From: Nectonema munidae
Lineage: Eukaryota > Nematomorpha > Nectonematoida > Nectonematidae
Reading direction: 5' to 3'
Assembly (NCBI GenBank): GCA_030549495.1
Contig: JAUIRK010001041.1
Location: 372,001-436,000 of the forward strand
DNA length: 64,000 bases
Shown: piece after piece, positions 41,778 to 56,700 of the stretch
Layout: every line of letters starts with the position of its first letter
Position numbering within the stretch: the first letter of the stretch is position 1
The notes under the pieces: model-generated
Database searches by the model: none
What the model saw: the letters and a program-made list of their open reading frames with translations, nothing else
What the model was told of the DNA's origin: nothing
Position numbers and translations under genes: made by a program

Positions 41778-44700
41778 ATGATCAATATTCCGGGCATTAT
41801 TGGCGTGGTGCTGTTCTATATCCTGATTTTAGCTGTGGGCATATGGGCATCTCGCAAAGCAAACAAATGCAGGAAGGACGAAGAGGGTGAATCAGATGAC
41901 TTGATGATAGCTGGAAGGAGTATAGGCCTCGCTGTTGGCATATTCACTATGACAGGTCAGGCGAAACCCACTTTAATTTCTTTAAATGCAAGGGGGATAT
42001 TTGCGCTTTAATGAATATAAAAATTAGGAATAAAAAGGAATCGCAAAAAAATGAAATAGAACAAAAGGTAGAGACATACTAATTCATTGGTCCATTTATT
42101 TATAACTCTGTGATTCAATGCATCATCACAATATCTCGATTTTGATTCTTGCATATTGCAAAAAGTTTTGCTCAAGCTAGCTCGAATGGTGCTCAAAGAT
42201 GGACTTATCTTATACCATATACTGTACATTTAGCATATCAGCCTTTTTTTACTCTAAGATCGTCTTTTTTACTCTAAGATCGCCTTTTTTACTCTAAGAT
42301 CGCCTTTCTTTACTCTAAGATCGTCTTTTTTACTCTAAAATCGTCTTTTTTACTCTAAGATCGTCTTTTTTACTCTAAGATGGCCTTTTTTACTCTAAGA
42401 TCGTCTTTTTTACTCTAAGATCGTCTTTTTTACTCTAAGATCGTCTTTTTTACTCTAAATCGTCTTTTTCACTCTAAGATCGTTTTTTTTCAATTTTATA
42501 TCACATTTATCAATTTTCTTAAGAAAATTTTAGATTAGTTATTAATAACTAATAACAAAATGATATTCGCTTACTATTAAGTTAGAAATTTTAGATGTTT
42601 GCAAATTTCAACTTAAATTTTTTAATTTTAACTATTACAATAAATAATAAATTAGGCCATTTTTTAATATCGTTAACAAACTTTTTTAAATAAACTTTTC
42701 TACTCTTTAAAGTTTTTCTTAAGGTTAGTTATATATATATATATAAGCATTTTCAAAACTACAATTAGAATAGATATATGTACCGAAATTGGCTAAAATT
42801 TTTGAATTATTTTTTACTTTATAGGGATATTTTTTAAATATTTTAAATTAAAAAATTTTTTATTCAAAATTTATCTGTTGCCGACATGTTATTTGTAAAT
42901 GGTCCCAAAGTCAAAATCTTTTTGTCACAAAATGCAAACAGTGCGAAAATTTATTCTATCATGAAAGGAAGTTTAAACATAAAATCATTGCATTAAATGT
43001 AAAGGTACCTTAGGGTTTTTTCATCGAGAAGGCACAATTGCGCCGCTTGTATCGAACTATGAGGAAAACAGGCTTGATGCAGGATCGAACCGAAGACCTT
43101 GAGTTATCGTATCCCAGTATCTAACTTTTAATCCAAATATATATAACTTTCATAATTTGCGTATCTTTAGATGCTGAAAAAAGTTTTTTTTTAAATATTT
43201 TTAATTTAATTCTAAACTTCTTCAATTTTTATTTTTTTTTTGTTTTTTTGCTTTGATTTTAAACGGCGAAGTATCTCTGTGCACGTGAATCATTGAATAA
43301 CGTTTGATTTCGATTTAAAATTTGTCGTTTACATTTTTGTTGAAAAATATTTTAAACATGCTTAATTAATGTCTTATAGTGTTAGAAACGCGCGACATGA
43401 AACATACAACTTATATATGACAGGATTTTTCTATTTAAGTCTTTGCTATACATCAACCTTCCTTCTAACACACTTCATCTCTAAGGATTCTAAGCTATAT
43501 GCATGATATTCAGAAGTGTTGGAAGCTGCTTTAATAATACACCAAGCCAAAACACTCGCATATTTCATCTAATTTACCTTCCTAACAAAAAAATGTCTAT
43601 AGGTAAAACTTGAGCATTGGAAGTCTTAAATAAACAAAAATATTTTGTGCATAGTAAATAAAATAAGTTGTATGCTTCATCGCACATTGAAGTGATGATT
43701 TTTATTGTCGGCAATATATCCAAGTAAGAAATATTCTTTTATAATCCAACAGATGAGGATTGGAACACCAGACCCAACCATCACCTAATTCTTCTACACC
43801 AGGTATCACCAAACTACAGCCTGCGAGCTAGATTCGGCCCGCAAAGTTGATTTATCCGGCCCGTAAACTAAATTTTGATATTGAAAGATGTTACAAATAA
43901 GTATAATATATTGTGTTCATTTTCCCCTTTTATGTATCCTCAGTGTATCAACTTTTTCACGTCCGTAGGGAAAGCGTCGAAAAGTTTGCTTTATTTTGCT
44001 CTAAACAAGTATTAATAGGAATTTCATAATGGCTGTGTTTTTTAACTTTTCAATATTTCCTTTCCTGTTTTTTTTTTAATTTTCGGTAATCCTGCTTGCT
44101 TCAAGAAAAGTTTGGTGCCCCTTATTCTATACCGTTAAGCCATTTATTAAACAATAAGATATATCACATTTGTTTGAGAGTTAAATTAGTTTTCCTTTAA
44201 AGATTTTGCAACGATTCAAACACTAATAACATTTTAATTGGTCAAAATTTTTAAGTTATTTTAAAAATTCTAAAAGAATGCTACAAAAAGATATAACATA
44301 ACATAATCGTTTATTTAAGCCACGTGGGTTGGTGGAGGATATATAAATGGTACAGCAGAAAGTGTCTATACAAAAGGAATATTTTGGTGTCAAGCTCCGA
44401 TTGGCTATTCTCTAAGCTTGCTAATTGGTGAATTTAATCTTTTTTAAAATACGTTAAAAGTAAGCGAATTTATTTGATATGTGTCGTAGTTTTTACTCAA
44501 ATGGATTTTTAAGCTTTTGAGAAATATGGATCACAATTGTCCTTTAGAATAATGGCCGATCGTGCGATTAAATGTAATTATTAAGAAGAAAGAATCGCGC
44601 TTCTTCCATCAGACATGCAATGAAAACAAAAAACAGAAAGAAAAATTGCTTTGTAAATAAAAATGCCTTTTTATATGCGTGTTTAAAATTCAGGTTTTGA

Positions 44701-47700
44701 GTTTGGTATTTTGTTATTTTATGTGCATAAGTATTTTATGCAATATGCAGTCATGGTAAAGAGTCCGAGTAGAAGTAGATTAGTTTCAGAATTCAAATAC
44801 TCATCAGCCTTTTCTCATTCCATCTTTTAGAATTCCTCTTATCCATTTCGAAGGATTGGAATAGTAGGTATATGCACTGAATTTAAATAAAGGTTATTTT
44901 CAAAGAAAAAATTATAGTGTTCAAAGGTGAGGTATATAACGCGTAACTTTTGTTAATTTATTTACTTATACATTTTGATAATTTGGGCTGATTTTATATG
45001 CCCAAGTTGGAAATCTGAGCGAGCCCTTAAACAACGAGATAAAGAAAGCATTTCTCGTAGTTAACGCTTCGACGACCAGTTTTGACGACACTCTTTGTGA
45101 GGATTCGCTTTAAACATACAAAATTGTTTTGGGAAGGAGAGATCAGAAGATTAGTCTTTAAAATACTGGTCTTAAAAGAGTTCAAGCAAGTTACGTTTCC
45201 AAGTATAGCACAATAGATGATAATAATAGATGTTTAAATAATAATAAATATCTTTTAGCATTTACTATTATTTGGTTTCTTTCTGGTAAAAAGTCTGACT
45301 CAAATTTAAGATTATAGAAAAATGAAATTCCTCCATTTATACAAATGAGAATGAAAAAAAAAACAAACTTGAAAACAACAATCTAAATATTCATATAATA
45401 AAACGCGAATCGCCATTTTAAGTGACGGAGAACTAAAAAAATTCTAGAATATAATTATTTTCAGTAATTTTGATTCGCTCAGTCAAGTTATAGCAGTGGG
45501 AAAAATGATTTCCTTTTTTAAATCTTTTTCTTGGTGGAGAAGAAACTGGAAGAACCATGTAGAATAAGGGAAATAGATAAGAAGAAACAATGAACATATC
45601 AAACAAAGCTTACATAACAAAAAGCACAAAAATAATAAGAGGAAATTGGAAAGAGTAATAACAGATCAGCCATAACACACTTGTGGCAAAAAATGTATTT
45701 CGAAATAATATATATATGTTTCAAAAACAAATTTAATCGAAATATATTCTATTGGAAATTGAGAGTTGTTAGAGATTGATAATCCGAGGTTAAAGCACTT
45801 ATGGCAACGGTCCAAAAGGCTACTTCTATATTCCTATTGACTTCGACCAAATCTCCGTCTGCATGAAGTCTATAAACGGACTGTCCGTTGGGTCATGCAT
45901 TTGTAAATCCGTAGGATCAAAGATTTTGTTGCTAACGTTAAGCTGTCGCTAAAGAAGAGTGTAAATATGATATTCTGTCTTTAAGGTGGAAAGTTGTTTG
46001 CAAAGAAAATGCGAGAGCAAGGCTACGTCACAATGCTTGACCCCTTTCAGATCAAATTTGGAGATAGGATGGGCGGACTCCTCTTCATTCCAGCGCTTTT
46101 AGGAGAAATTTTTTGGTCAGCTGCAATACTTGCTGCACTTGGTATATCTTTGTTTATATTTTTTATTCTATACTTTTCAGTCTACGCAAATATTTATCAT
46201 TCTAGATTTAGATCAGTGATTCTCAATATTTTTTATAAATTATAAATTATGTTAGTAATATCATATCAAAATTGTTAGGATATTAATTCTAGTGTGCATA
46301 ATAGGTTGTAAAGTAGGTCTAGTGCTCTCAAAATTTGTCTACTTTGTTTAATTATAATGAGCACTTATATGCTCTACTCTTAAAATTAGTCTACAGAATA
46401 TGTGTATATCGCAGTGACAGATTTAGAACGGGTTCAATCGCTTATCCTCCATTTTTGAGTATATTAGCATTTTTGGTTTTGTTGCGTCCCTCTGTTGCAA
46501 TATTGGTTTTTAATTGTGTTAAAAAAGGTTGAGAACCACTGACCTAGATGATTGATTATATTAAAGAGATGATAACGTTGTATGCTTAAAATTAAAAGAA
46601 ATGAAAAATTTTGGGGAAAAAAGAGTTTAAAAAAGCTAAGTCAAAGCGTACCTGGAGATTTGACCGATCTGAAGGACATTTGGCCAAACAAAGATTTTTG
46701 CAAACAGACATTTGGCCGAATCACCCATTTTAAAAAGTATTCATCACATAATTTGTGTTTAGAAGTTATAAAGAATAAAAGAAAACAAAGATTACGCTTC
46801 AGATTTGTATAGAGCACAAGCTTGCAAACTTATTGTAGGTAAAGGAACGACTACAAAAATGTCAAATTGTATGTACATTTTGGGTAAAATGTTCGTTCGG
46901 CCAAATGTCTTTCGGTCACGAGGCAAATGATCTTACAACTAGGTCAATAAAGATCTGAAGAGTTGTTTGAATCAAACTTTTCAGAAAACACTATTGATTT
47001 TTGCACCTAAATTTTATAAAAGAATACTGTATATAAGTGAATGAATCCTCATTTGATAAATCTCCTTTTTAAAAAATTGGTTAAATATTTAGTTTACGCT
47101 TTTTAAGGTGACATATCTTTGCCTACCTTCAAATACCATTTGATACAAACAAATAACGCTACATATGTTTATTTATTTTTAAATATGAAAAAATTGAGTA
47201 CATTTCATTTTTTTACCTTCAAAAATGCATATTTCGTTTGAAAGCGTATGCCGTAAAAGCCGATTTTGAAGGCTGATGCTATGAACAATGTTTAAAATAT
47301 CTGCTTCGATGTGCTGCTAGCAACTAAATGCATAGACGGAGGGAGACATGTTGGCAATTAAGTAAATATGCTTTTTCATGCATTGCGCTCTTCAACTTTT
47401 TGTGAGTGATTGCAATAATTCTGTATTATTATGAGTATATGCAGTGTGTAGAGCCATCCAGGGATTCACTGTCAAACTCCAAATTTTGATATCTATCACG
47501 ATGTGTATTGAATTCATTAGTTGGTTTAATAAAATTAATAAATAACATCAAGAAGAACGCATACACGTTAAGGCAACTTTATTACTACTGTGCATAATAA
47601 GCGCGTAGCACAGTAGTACTTATATCTATCATTATACACTCCAAATTTCAATCAATATTCATTGCGTATATCATCGATATGATCAAGTAAACATACATGT

Positions 47701-50700
47701 CATATTGTCATATATATACTTATTTTAAAAAGGCAAAAATGCTAAAATATGTCCGTGATACAACACAATATATATTTTCTTAGCCTTTGGATGATAACAT
47801 GTCTTCCTCCACGTCTAATCATTTTGCTTGATAACAGAAAAAGTTGGTATATACATTATTATTAGATTTTGTTGAAAATAAAGGGAAAAATTTTGCAAGC
47901 AAAAATAAATCAAGATTTACTGATTACTACTAAGTTAAAAGCAAATATGCTAAACTTATAAGTTAGTCGCCATTACTAACTAAGGCATTCCAACTAACTA
48001 GCGTTGAATTTTACAGAGAACTTCTTCTTATTTAAAAAAAAAAAATTTTTTTTAATATTTATACTCTTAGTTAGTTAATTCATTATTCAGTTGGTTAGCT
48101 AGTTAGTAAAAACTCGTAATTTTTTAAATAGTTTTCTAAGTTAGTAATCTTGACGAATAACACTTACACACGCATAGATTTTTTTTAGGAATGAAAGACT
48201 TTAATTTGAATTTTACGAAAACCATTATGAAAGTCTTAATGCGAAATAAATGTTCCAGTATAAATTGCTGCTCTACCTTTTGCTCTCTTTCAAATGAAAA
48301 ATAGTAATAAGGGGTAAAATGGCCTCAAAACAATAATTTTAAAGGTAATATAGAATCATCGCTATCATTCATGATGTTCTCTCGGGTTCGCTTCACAGCG
48401 CACACACAAGTGGCCTAAATTGTCTCTTTTCAGTGAAATAATCATCATTACTTCTAAATATGTGTTGCGAAGAAGAATTTAGATTTTTGAGTGAAAAATA
48501 TTCAAACACTACAGTACACATAGCAAGAGATGAAATATAGAAGTGTTTGTGAGAATAAACCATATCACTATCCATTGAAAAAAAACTGATAAGCAATATT
48601 TTACATTTCAAGGCTGGCTTAGCGATTTTGCATTAAACTAAAGCAATCAATTATTATTATTATTATTATTATTATTTCTGCACTCACTAGAAGTATAACA
48701 AATGCTGGTTGATGATAGCGAGTGTTCAGCTTATTTACTTTGCACGTTGCAATGTTTTTTCTCTGTATCCAATCAATACTTTTTCAAAAAAAAGAGGAGT
48801 GCGAGAGATGAATAATATTTAGCAATGTTTATTTTTTATGCTTAATTGAAAATTTGACTATATTGTGATTATATTATCATCATTTTCAAGTTTTGATTTA
48901 TAATAATGAAACCTTTTTCCAACTCATGAAAACAACAATGTATGCCAAGGCTTTGCACTAGACCAGTGTTTTTCAAACTATTTCACTAGGACACAGTCTG
49001 CATGGTGACTGATACAGTATACTTACGTGTAATAAATCAAAACAAAATCTGTTCGCTACGCTTGTTTATTGGTAACCGGACATTTGGTTCAAAAATTTTT
49101 AGCAAATGGACCATTTGTCATGTAACTTCTAGTAGATCAAATTATTCATCGCATAATTTGTGTATATAGAAGTTAAGAATAGTAAAAGAAAACAAAAATT
49201 TGCCTACAGATTTGCATAGAGCACAAGCTCGTTGAATTTACGTAAACTTATGTGTTGGTAAAATTTTCATTCCGCTTAAGGTCCATTCAACGAAATCTCA
49301 CTCCTCTAAATGTTCGGGCGTTTATTTATTCATCATCAATAATATAATTTATCATTAGAGAGAAAGCGCCACCATTAATTCCTTCAAAAACATTTTTTAG
49401 TCAGTAAGAAATATTTTGAAAGCTCAATGTGCATCTTCACCCATTAAATATTTTTGAGCATTTAAGTTAAATTTAATAAAGTTTTGGGAATTAAAATGAA
49501 TCAATTCTTTTACCTCACTGCTCCACCCTGGTTTCATAGAAGCCACCTGAGATAAAGTCTTAAAAGCAATTGGCTTTATATTTGTGTTAGTTGTAGTAAA
49601 TTTAAATATTTAATGCTTATTTTTTTGAAGTAAAATAATGTTTTGCATCTATTTTATAGCAAAGTTTTCAAATTCTGTCTTTGTTTTTATGATCTGCTTA
49701 TCGCATTTCCTTAAATCCATGAATGAAATGTTATGGCTTTTAGAGAAAGCAAAATGAAGGAAATTCCTGTACTAACTAACTAACGTATCTGCCTAATATT
49801 TAATAGAGTTCGGGGTCGTGAGTGAGGTTGGTGAGATACTGTGCTTCGATAACTCAAGGTTTTGGGTTCGATCCCGCATCAAGCCTCCTTTCTTCATAGT
49901 TCGATACAAGTGGCGGATGTGTTTGCTTCTTCGTAAGCACCTGTTTCCCAGTGGGAATACGGGAAGACAGCTACACGCATATCGGGTGCAGTGTTCTGTG
50001 GAAAATCCCAGTTCCGTAGTTGTAAAAGGTGATTTATTAGAATAGCTTTTTTTCCGCCCACTTTATTTATTCCGAGTCCTACTGAATGGTCCGGGACCAC
50101 AGTTTGGAAAAAACTCAGTAGAAACATTGTACATATTTGCATCTTTTGAAAAAGAGTGATATAAAGTAAGACACTATTATAGTTTAATGTCTATAATTAA
50201 ATATTTTTAAAAAAATTGGTCTTTGTTTCTCATTTTGTTTTTTTATACTAATTTACTCTTATTAAAATTATATAATTTATATATAAAAAGCAAACAACGA
50301 CCCAAAGTCCAAATTTTTTTCTATGGCCCTGTCAAAAAAAGCTTGGACAATTTGCTTTCTTCGATTAAAATTTCTTTTGGTCTATTTGAACCTTGATTGA
50401 AATGTCTTTCGTTTGAAATGTCCGTTGTTGACACGTTCCGGGACCTGACCATCCTATAACTAAGAATTTCCTCGCATTTAAGGTGCCACGATTGCTGTCA
50501 TAGTGAAGATAGATGGAGACACGGCGATCATTGTGTCAGCAGCTATTGCCATTTTCTACACTCTCTTTGGAGGCCTGTATTCAGTTGCGTACACTGACGT
50601 TGTTCAGCTAATTTGTATCTTCGTCGGCTTGGTAACTTTTTACTCTTACTCCATCTATATTTATCTATGCTCCACGAATCGGTCATCGTTTTCGGAAGCA

Positions 50701-53700
50701 CGCTATTTTCAAGTCTCCTACTAAAGTAAGCTTTAGTGACGTCAATTCAAAGTGGTCTGGATGACATTTTAAGAATATATATATTACCTAGGAAGTTGAA
50801 GTTGTCTTAGCGTTATAAATTTACGAAAAATATTTTGATTTATTCTATTATTCATAGTTCCATTTTTTTTAATCAGAAGCGGAATATGGCCGTGTTATAT
50901 CTCTAATTAATGATACCCTACTTGGCAATATTGCAAATTTGATAACAATTTTTTTGTATCAACAATGTATCTTCTAACACACGTGCTAATTAGCATCTTC
51001 ATCAACGAATAGAAGCTATTTTTTGTAATTTACGTTTTAACAAAATGTGGTGAAACTATTTTCCTTTGATCTTGCCAATAAAAATATTTCAGGATGCAAA
51101 AATCAATATAACATTCAAAATTCATAACAAAGCGCTATAAAATTTCAGTTGTTGTTGTTTATCTTTAAAAACTTTATAGAATTTTAAATTAGTATGAAAA
51201 TTGATCAACGCTTTATCGATTTATTGTTATTATTTCCATTTTTATTGATTCCTCAAATTCTAATTAAAAACATCCAGGCTAAGAGAGTTATTTGGACATT
51301 TTAAATTTTCAAGTAGAGAAATTTTTATGTAATAAAAGTGCTTTTATCGAAGAAAAATTATGCATGATGAAAACATATAGATAGAGATAAACTAACAAAA
51401 AATGATGATGTTGAAATTATTGAGGAATAAAGAAATCAAAAGACGCTGAAAGAAGTGAATATTCCTCAATGATTAATTTGAACGCTTCACTCAATCACAA
51501 CGAGACAGTGTTTTTGTTTAAGTTGCTCTTTTTTTTCGCTTTTATCAGATCAAGCAAAGTTGAATTCTCAATTGAAATGCGAGGAGATCTTCAAGTGTTT
51601 TTTTAATACAGGCGCTTAAACCAGTTTTTCTTAACCAGCGTTCCAAAAAGGATTTTCAAGTGATACGCGGTTTTATTTGTTCTCATGATTGTAATATTAC
51701 TATAACAAATTCTTTTTTATTTACTTTTAGAAAAATGCTTTTTTCAGGTCATCACTCTAGCGCTGAATTTGGGCTTTAAATGTATTTGTTTGTGTAAGTT
51801 ATAGCATTGATTAATCTGTGCGGGACTTTTTGAATTTTTTATTCATGATTACATATTGAATTTGAGACCGCATGGGAATTCTTCTTATATAAGAGCTGTA
51901 GCTAGAAAGTATTTACCTAAAGCCCAGGGTTTCTCATCCGGTGTCCACATGGACCCTGGATGAGAATATAATAATTCAGGGGGTCCACAGACAAAATATT
52001 ATAAAACAATGATATTTTGGTGGTCCATGAAGAAAACCAGCTCATAACAATTTTTATTATAAAAATAAATTTTTCGTTATAATTTTCACTTTTATTAATA
52101 ATAATAGTATAATTCATTTGAAATAGATTTGCTTTCATTTCAATATGAATTCTAATTATATACTATTTTCTTTATCATAACCTCAAAAATTTTATTAGTG
52201 AAAAATATTTTCTATGTCCAATTTTTATGAAGGGGTCCACCAAAAAAAAGAAGAGAATTCCATGGGTGAAAAAGGTTGAGAAACACTGATTTCAACTATA
52301 CTTCAGAAAGCGATGCCACAAGAAGTTTCTTCAGAGTATGAGACACTCATATTGAAATATTAGATATGAATGAAAATTCTAACTCTATTTGAAAGAATAA
52401 TACGAACACCTTTCAGCACTGCTTTTCTAAAATTAATCCTTTACTTTTCTTTACCAATGAGCTTTTATATAAATTAAAGCGGACGACTTTTCATTATTTG
52501 CGACATTGATGTTCCATTTTGACTGAAAACCGTAAATAACTTCCTTTCAAAAAAGTTAGGAATGCCCCCTTTGCAAGCTGAAATATGTATTAGACATATT
52601 CACGTTATTAAATCAACCTTTTATCAGATGGATTTAAATAGATCTAGGATTGGACCCAAGGCGTTGCATCTGCTCAGTGTTACTCACTCCTCTATTGTTT
52701 CACAAAAACAGTTTCAATTTATATTTCACATTCTTAAATCATGGAATATAATGTTCAACTCTCTCCTACACCCAAATTTAAAAAGAGTTATTAAAACACA
52801 AATTCTTAATGCTAATCAAAATCAATGGAAGCCATGAAGAACACGTATGAAGGGTTACCAGATGCAAACAAGTTGCTTTTGTGAAGTTTTGCGAAAAAAT
52901 ATTTAACAATACCACTTAGTTCATGATCAAAAGTTGAGGTTCAAATTTAAGTACGCACAAAAGAATGAATTTGCATCCAGAAGAGATTGAAAATTTGGCA
53001 ATAGTTCGGGCAAATATACTATTATTAAAACAATTTTCTATTTATTATAATAATGGCTTTTAAAATTAGGTTTAATTCAAAGTTCATCAATAATTTAAAA
53101 AATAAGATGCTTGTTAATTATGCCATGAACCTATTCCGTTAATGAGTCATATACCATTTTTACTTTAACACTTTGAGGACCAGAATTTTGGAGACTAATT
53201 GTCTGTTTTCTTTTTCAATGAAAAGCAGGTTATTTTAATTTTGTCGGTCACTGATGTGACATTGGTCCTCAAAAAGTAAGTTTGTCTTTTTCACTCTAAC
53301 TGCATCTTTTTTTACATTGAGTAAATATTTTGGTTTTTTTATTTTAAAGTTAACATTTTCAAATTAAAATATGTATCTACACTAGAACGCCAAATAAGTC
53401 CATTTTGAACCGTCAATCTTTTTAAAGTTTTAATTGTTCCGAATTGATGATTTGATATTTTTTGACTTTGTTTATTTCATGAAAATAAATAATTGTATGC
53501 TTTTATTGTTGTAATAAACAGATTATTTTTTGATTTGTATTAAATATTACTAGAACGCCCATATGGTCAATTTGACCCTTATATAAAAATATTCTATTCT
53601 CCATCAATTGATAAGTATATTGTAAATACAATATTGTGAGATGATTATTTGCTGTGATTAATCATTATCGTTTCATTGATTTTATAAACACATACAGTAA

Positions 53701-56700
53701 ATTTCAATTGATAGTTTTCTTTTTATTTTGTTTATTGTGTTTTAGATTTTCATCTATGGATTGAATTTTATTCCTTATCTAGTTCGGTACATTGACGGAT
53801 TTTATAATGGAAAAAAGAAAATTCAAAACTACCCAAAAATACACTCAGATGATTCAAGTGGTGGTGAAGTTTCTGACTGGGAAACTTCTTTTCATGTCCA
53901 GTCATATGTATCCACATCAAGTTCTTCGATTTCTTCTTTTTCAGGATGCAATGAAGATTCCACTAATTATAAGAAAAGTATCAAAAGAAAAAGAATTCAG
54001 TGTTTTGATAAGCAGTATGAAGCTCCTGATGGAACGAGATCGAGACTAAGAGAAAATCCTTCATGTTCCTCGCGTAGGGCACCTAAGCGCAATGTAATCA
54101 AAGTTACACCCGGATCAACCAGTCATGCAAAAAAATGGAATCTTTTTTCTTCATCCCAGAGACTTTTTATTGATCATTTTATGCTTAACCACATAAAAAA
54201 AGTACAGAGTTTTTAGATGATCCTTCTTGGAATATATCAATATCATAATCAGAAGCCTTTATAGCAATTTTATATATAATAATAGGAGTAACTGCCTCGC
54301 GTGGATTAAATGTGCACTTACTTTGGTCTAAAACTTGGCTCTTAAATTTTTGAAAAGAAACACTATGCTGTTCTTATTTTGGGGAAATAGAACGATTCAT
54401 GCACTTCGATTTAAAAAGCAATCGGTCTTTTCCTTTGAATTCGCATATCTTTGCAGCTATTTCCGAAATGTTATATCGCTTCATTTCTAATTTTCAATCA
54501 AAGTTTATTCCTTATGACTTTCTTTCTATTGATGAGCAGCTTTTTTCAAGTAAGACAAGATGCCCATTCACTCAATTTATACCTTGCAAATGAGATAAGA
54601 ATGGTTAAAAATTTGGATTCTTGTTGATATCAAAACTAAATATCTGCTAAACGGCTTTCCATATTTGGAAATAATTACAATCGTTAAACACTCCTATCTG
54701 AATACGTTATGATTGAAACTTAAGAATCCTTATCTGAATAGCGACAGAAAAGTAACCTATGGTAATTTTTTCACTTTTTTGAAACTAGCAAAAGTTGGAA
54801 AAAGCGAGAAGGAAAGTTCCTCATTCATTGAAAAATCTTCGACTTTCCCACTATCAAACGAATGATTTTGAGAATGAAGATATAAGCTTGACACTTTATC
54901 AGGGAAAAAGAAATAAAATATACTGTTACTAAGTAGTTTGCATAAAAATGTTATTTTAAACTCAGATATAGAAAATGTGCCAAACACAATGAATTTTTAC
55001 AATAAAACAAAATACGGTATAGATCTATTAGATACAGAAATTGGCAAAAGAATTGGTTGACTTGCATATTTCATCTAAAAGAGGCAAAGATAGCACGGAA
55101 GAACTCTAATCAGGTAAGTGAGGATGCAAAAAGAAGGAATTGCCAAATAAATACGGATTTTAATGCGAACAAATCAAATATAAAGTGTAACAAATGTGAA
55201 AAAATAGTGTGTGGAAAATGCGTAAAAGTGAAGAAGTTTATTTGTTCTAAATGTGTATACATTAAATTTTAAACTTTTTAGATCAATAAAAATTTCATTC
55301 AAAAATAGTTGATACAAATTTTAATACATATATAAAATATTATAAGAACACACAATATTCTAAATTTTATTTTTATACATTATCATAAAAATGTTTAGTT
55401 ATTAAGTAAAAGTTGAAAACACTATCAAAATATTTTAATTTTTTTAAATGGTCATTTTAACCCTAACGAGAGTTGAAGGGTAATCAATTTTCTTTGGCGT
55501 TCTAGTGTAAAGCTTTAATTAACCATTTGCGGAATGGAAAAATATTTCATAAAGAAAGAACAATATTGAAACAAGTACTTTTTTATTCTACGATTTAAAA
55601 AGTTAAAAAATGAATTTTGTGGTTGTTAAAAGCTTACACTTAAATTTGATCCTAGTAAAATTTTTACTAAATTTTATTTTAAAGATGACATTTTTGAATT
55701 CTATAGGAAAAAGAAAGCAGGAATTAATCTTTAAATTTCTGGTCATCAAGAAAAAGTAAAAAAGAGATACTTACTTAAAATCAAAAAGGACGCACTTCTG
55801 ATTAACGATCAGAATAGTCAGACGATATTTAATGTAAAGCAGAAGATTTGTATTAAAAAGCTTTAATAAAAGCAGACGATTTTACTTTTGTAAAGTCGAG
55901 TTTTTATACCATACTAATATCAAATTGATTTATATCAATAAATATATCACTGCATAACCTTTGATAATATTTTTAAACTTTTGAAAGTGTACCGAATATA
56001 TTTAAGCATAATTCTACCTGTGACTCTTTAGATGTATATACGCAGTTATTTGCTTTAAGTGGATTTGCATTCCTTTTGCTCTGACCAATAAAGCCGTGGG
56101 CAGTCTTCTTGAGAACAAAGAGAAATGGATTGGAACTGTGGAGAATGGTGACATAGGCCTCTACCTTGATTACTTCCTGCTACTCATGTTTGGTGGAATT
56201 CCATGGCAAGTAAATTTCATTTTTACTTTTTCATTTATTTTCAATTTCACATAAATACACATCAATTGAGGAGGTGTGAGGAAATTTCAGTCAAACATTT
56301 TGTCAACAGACGAAATGCCCAAAATTGCGCGCTTTGATAAAGATTCGACGAAAAAAGTTTAAAAATACAGAAAAAAAGGACTCATTCTTACAGAGAAGAA
56401 AAGGTGTGGTAGCTAAAGAAGTTCCGGTTTAAGCCTATTTGAGTCATTTTATCAATTTGAGCGCGCGCCTTTAGGTGAACAACGCAAGCAACGACAGAGT
56501 TGCTATTTCAAGCCTTTTTCTTAATGCCAAGAGCTCTATACAAATATAAAGCGTGCTGAAAAATATTTAAATATATTATTACTCTTATATGAAAAATTCT
56601 CATAGAACACTATTAAACTCAAAATTTCCTTGAATTAGTTAACTTCTTTTTCAATACAAGATTTCGCAAAATATAGTAATCAATTAGTAGAAAGACATAA

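Noticed and set aside
42241-42490. CRISPR-like array
   Set aside because: The units are contiguous 20-mers without unique spacers, in a eukaryotic intron; it is a minisatellite.
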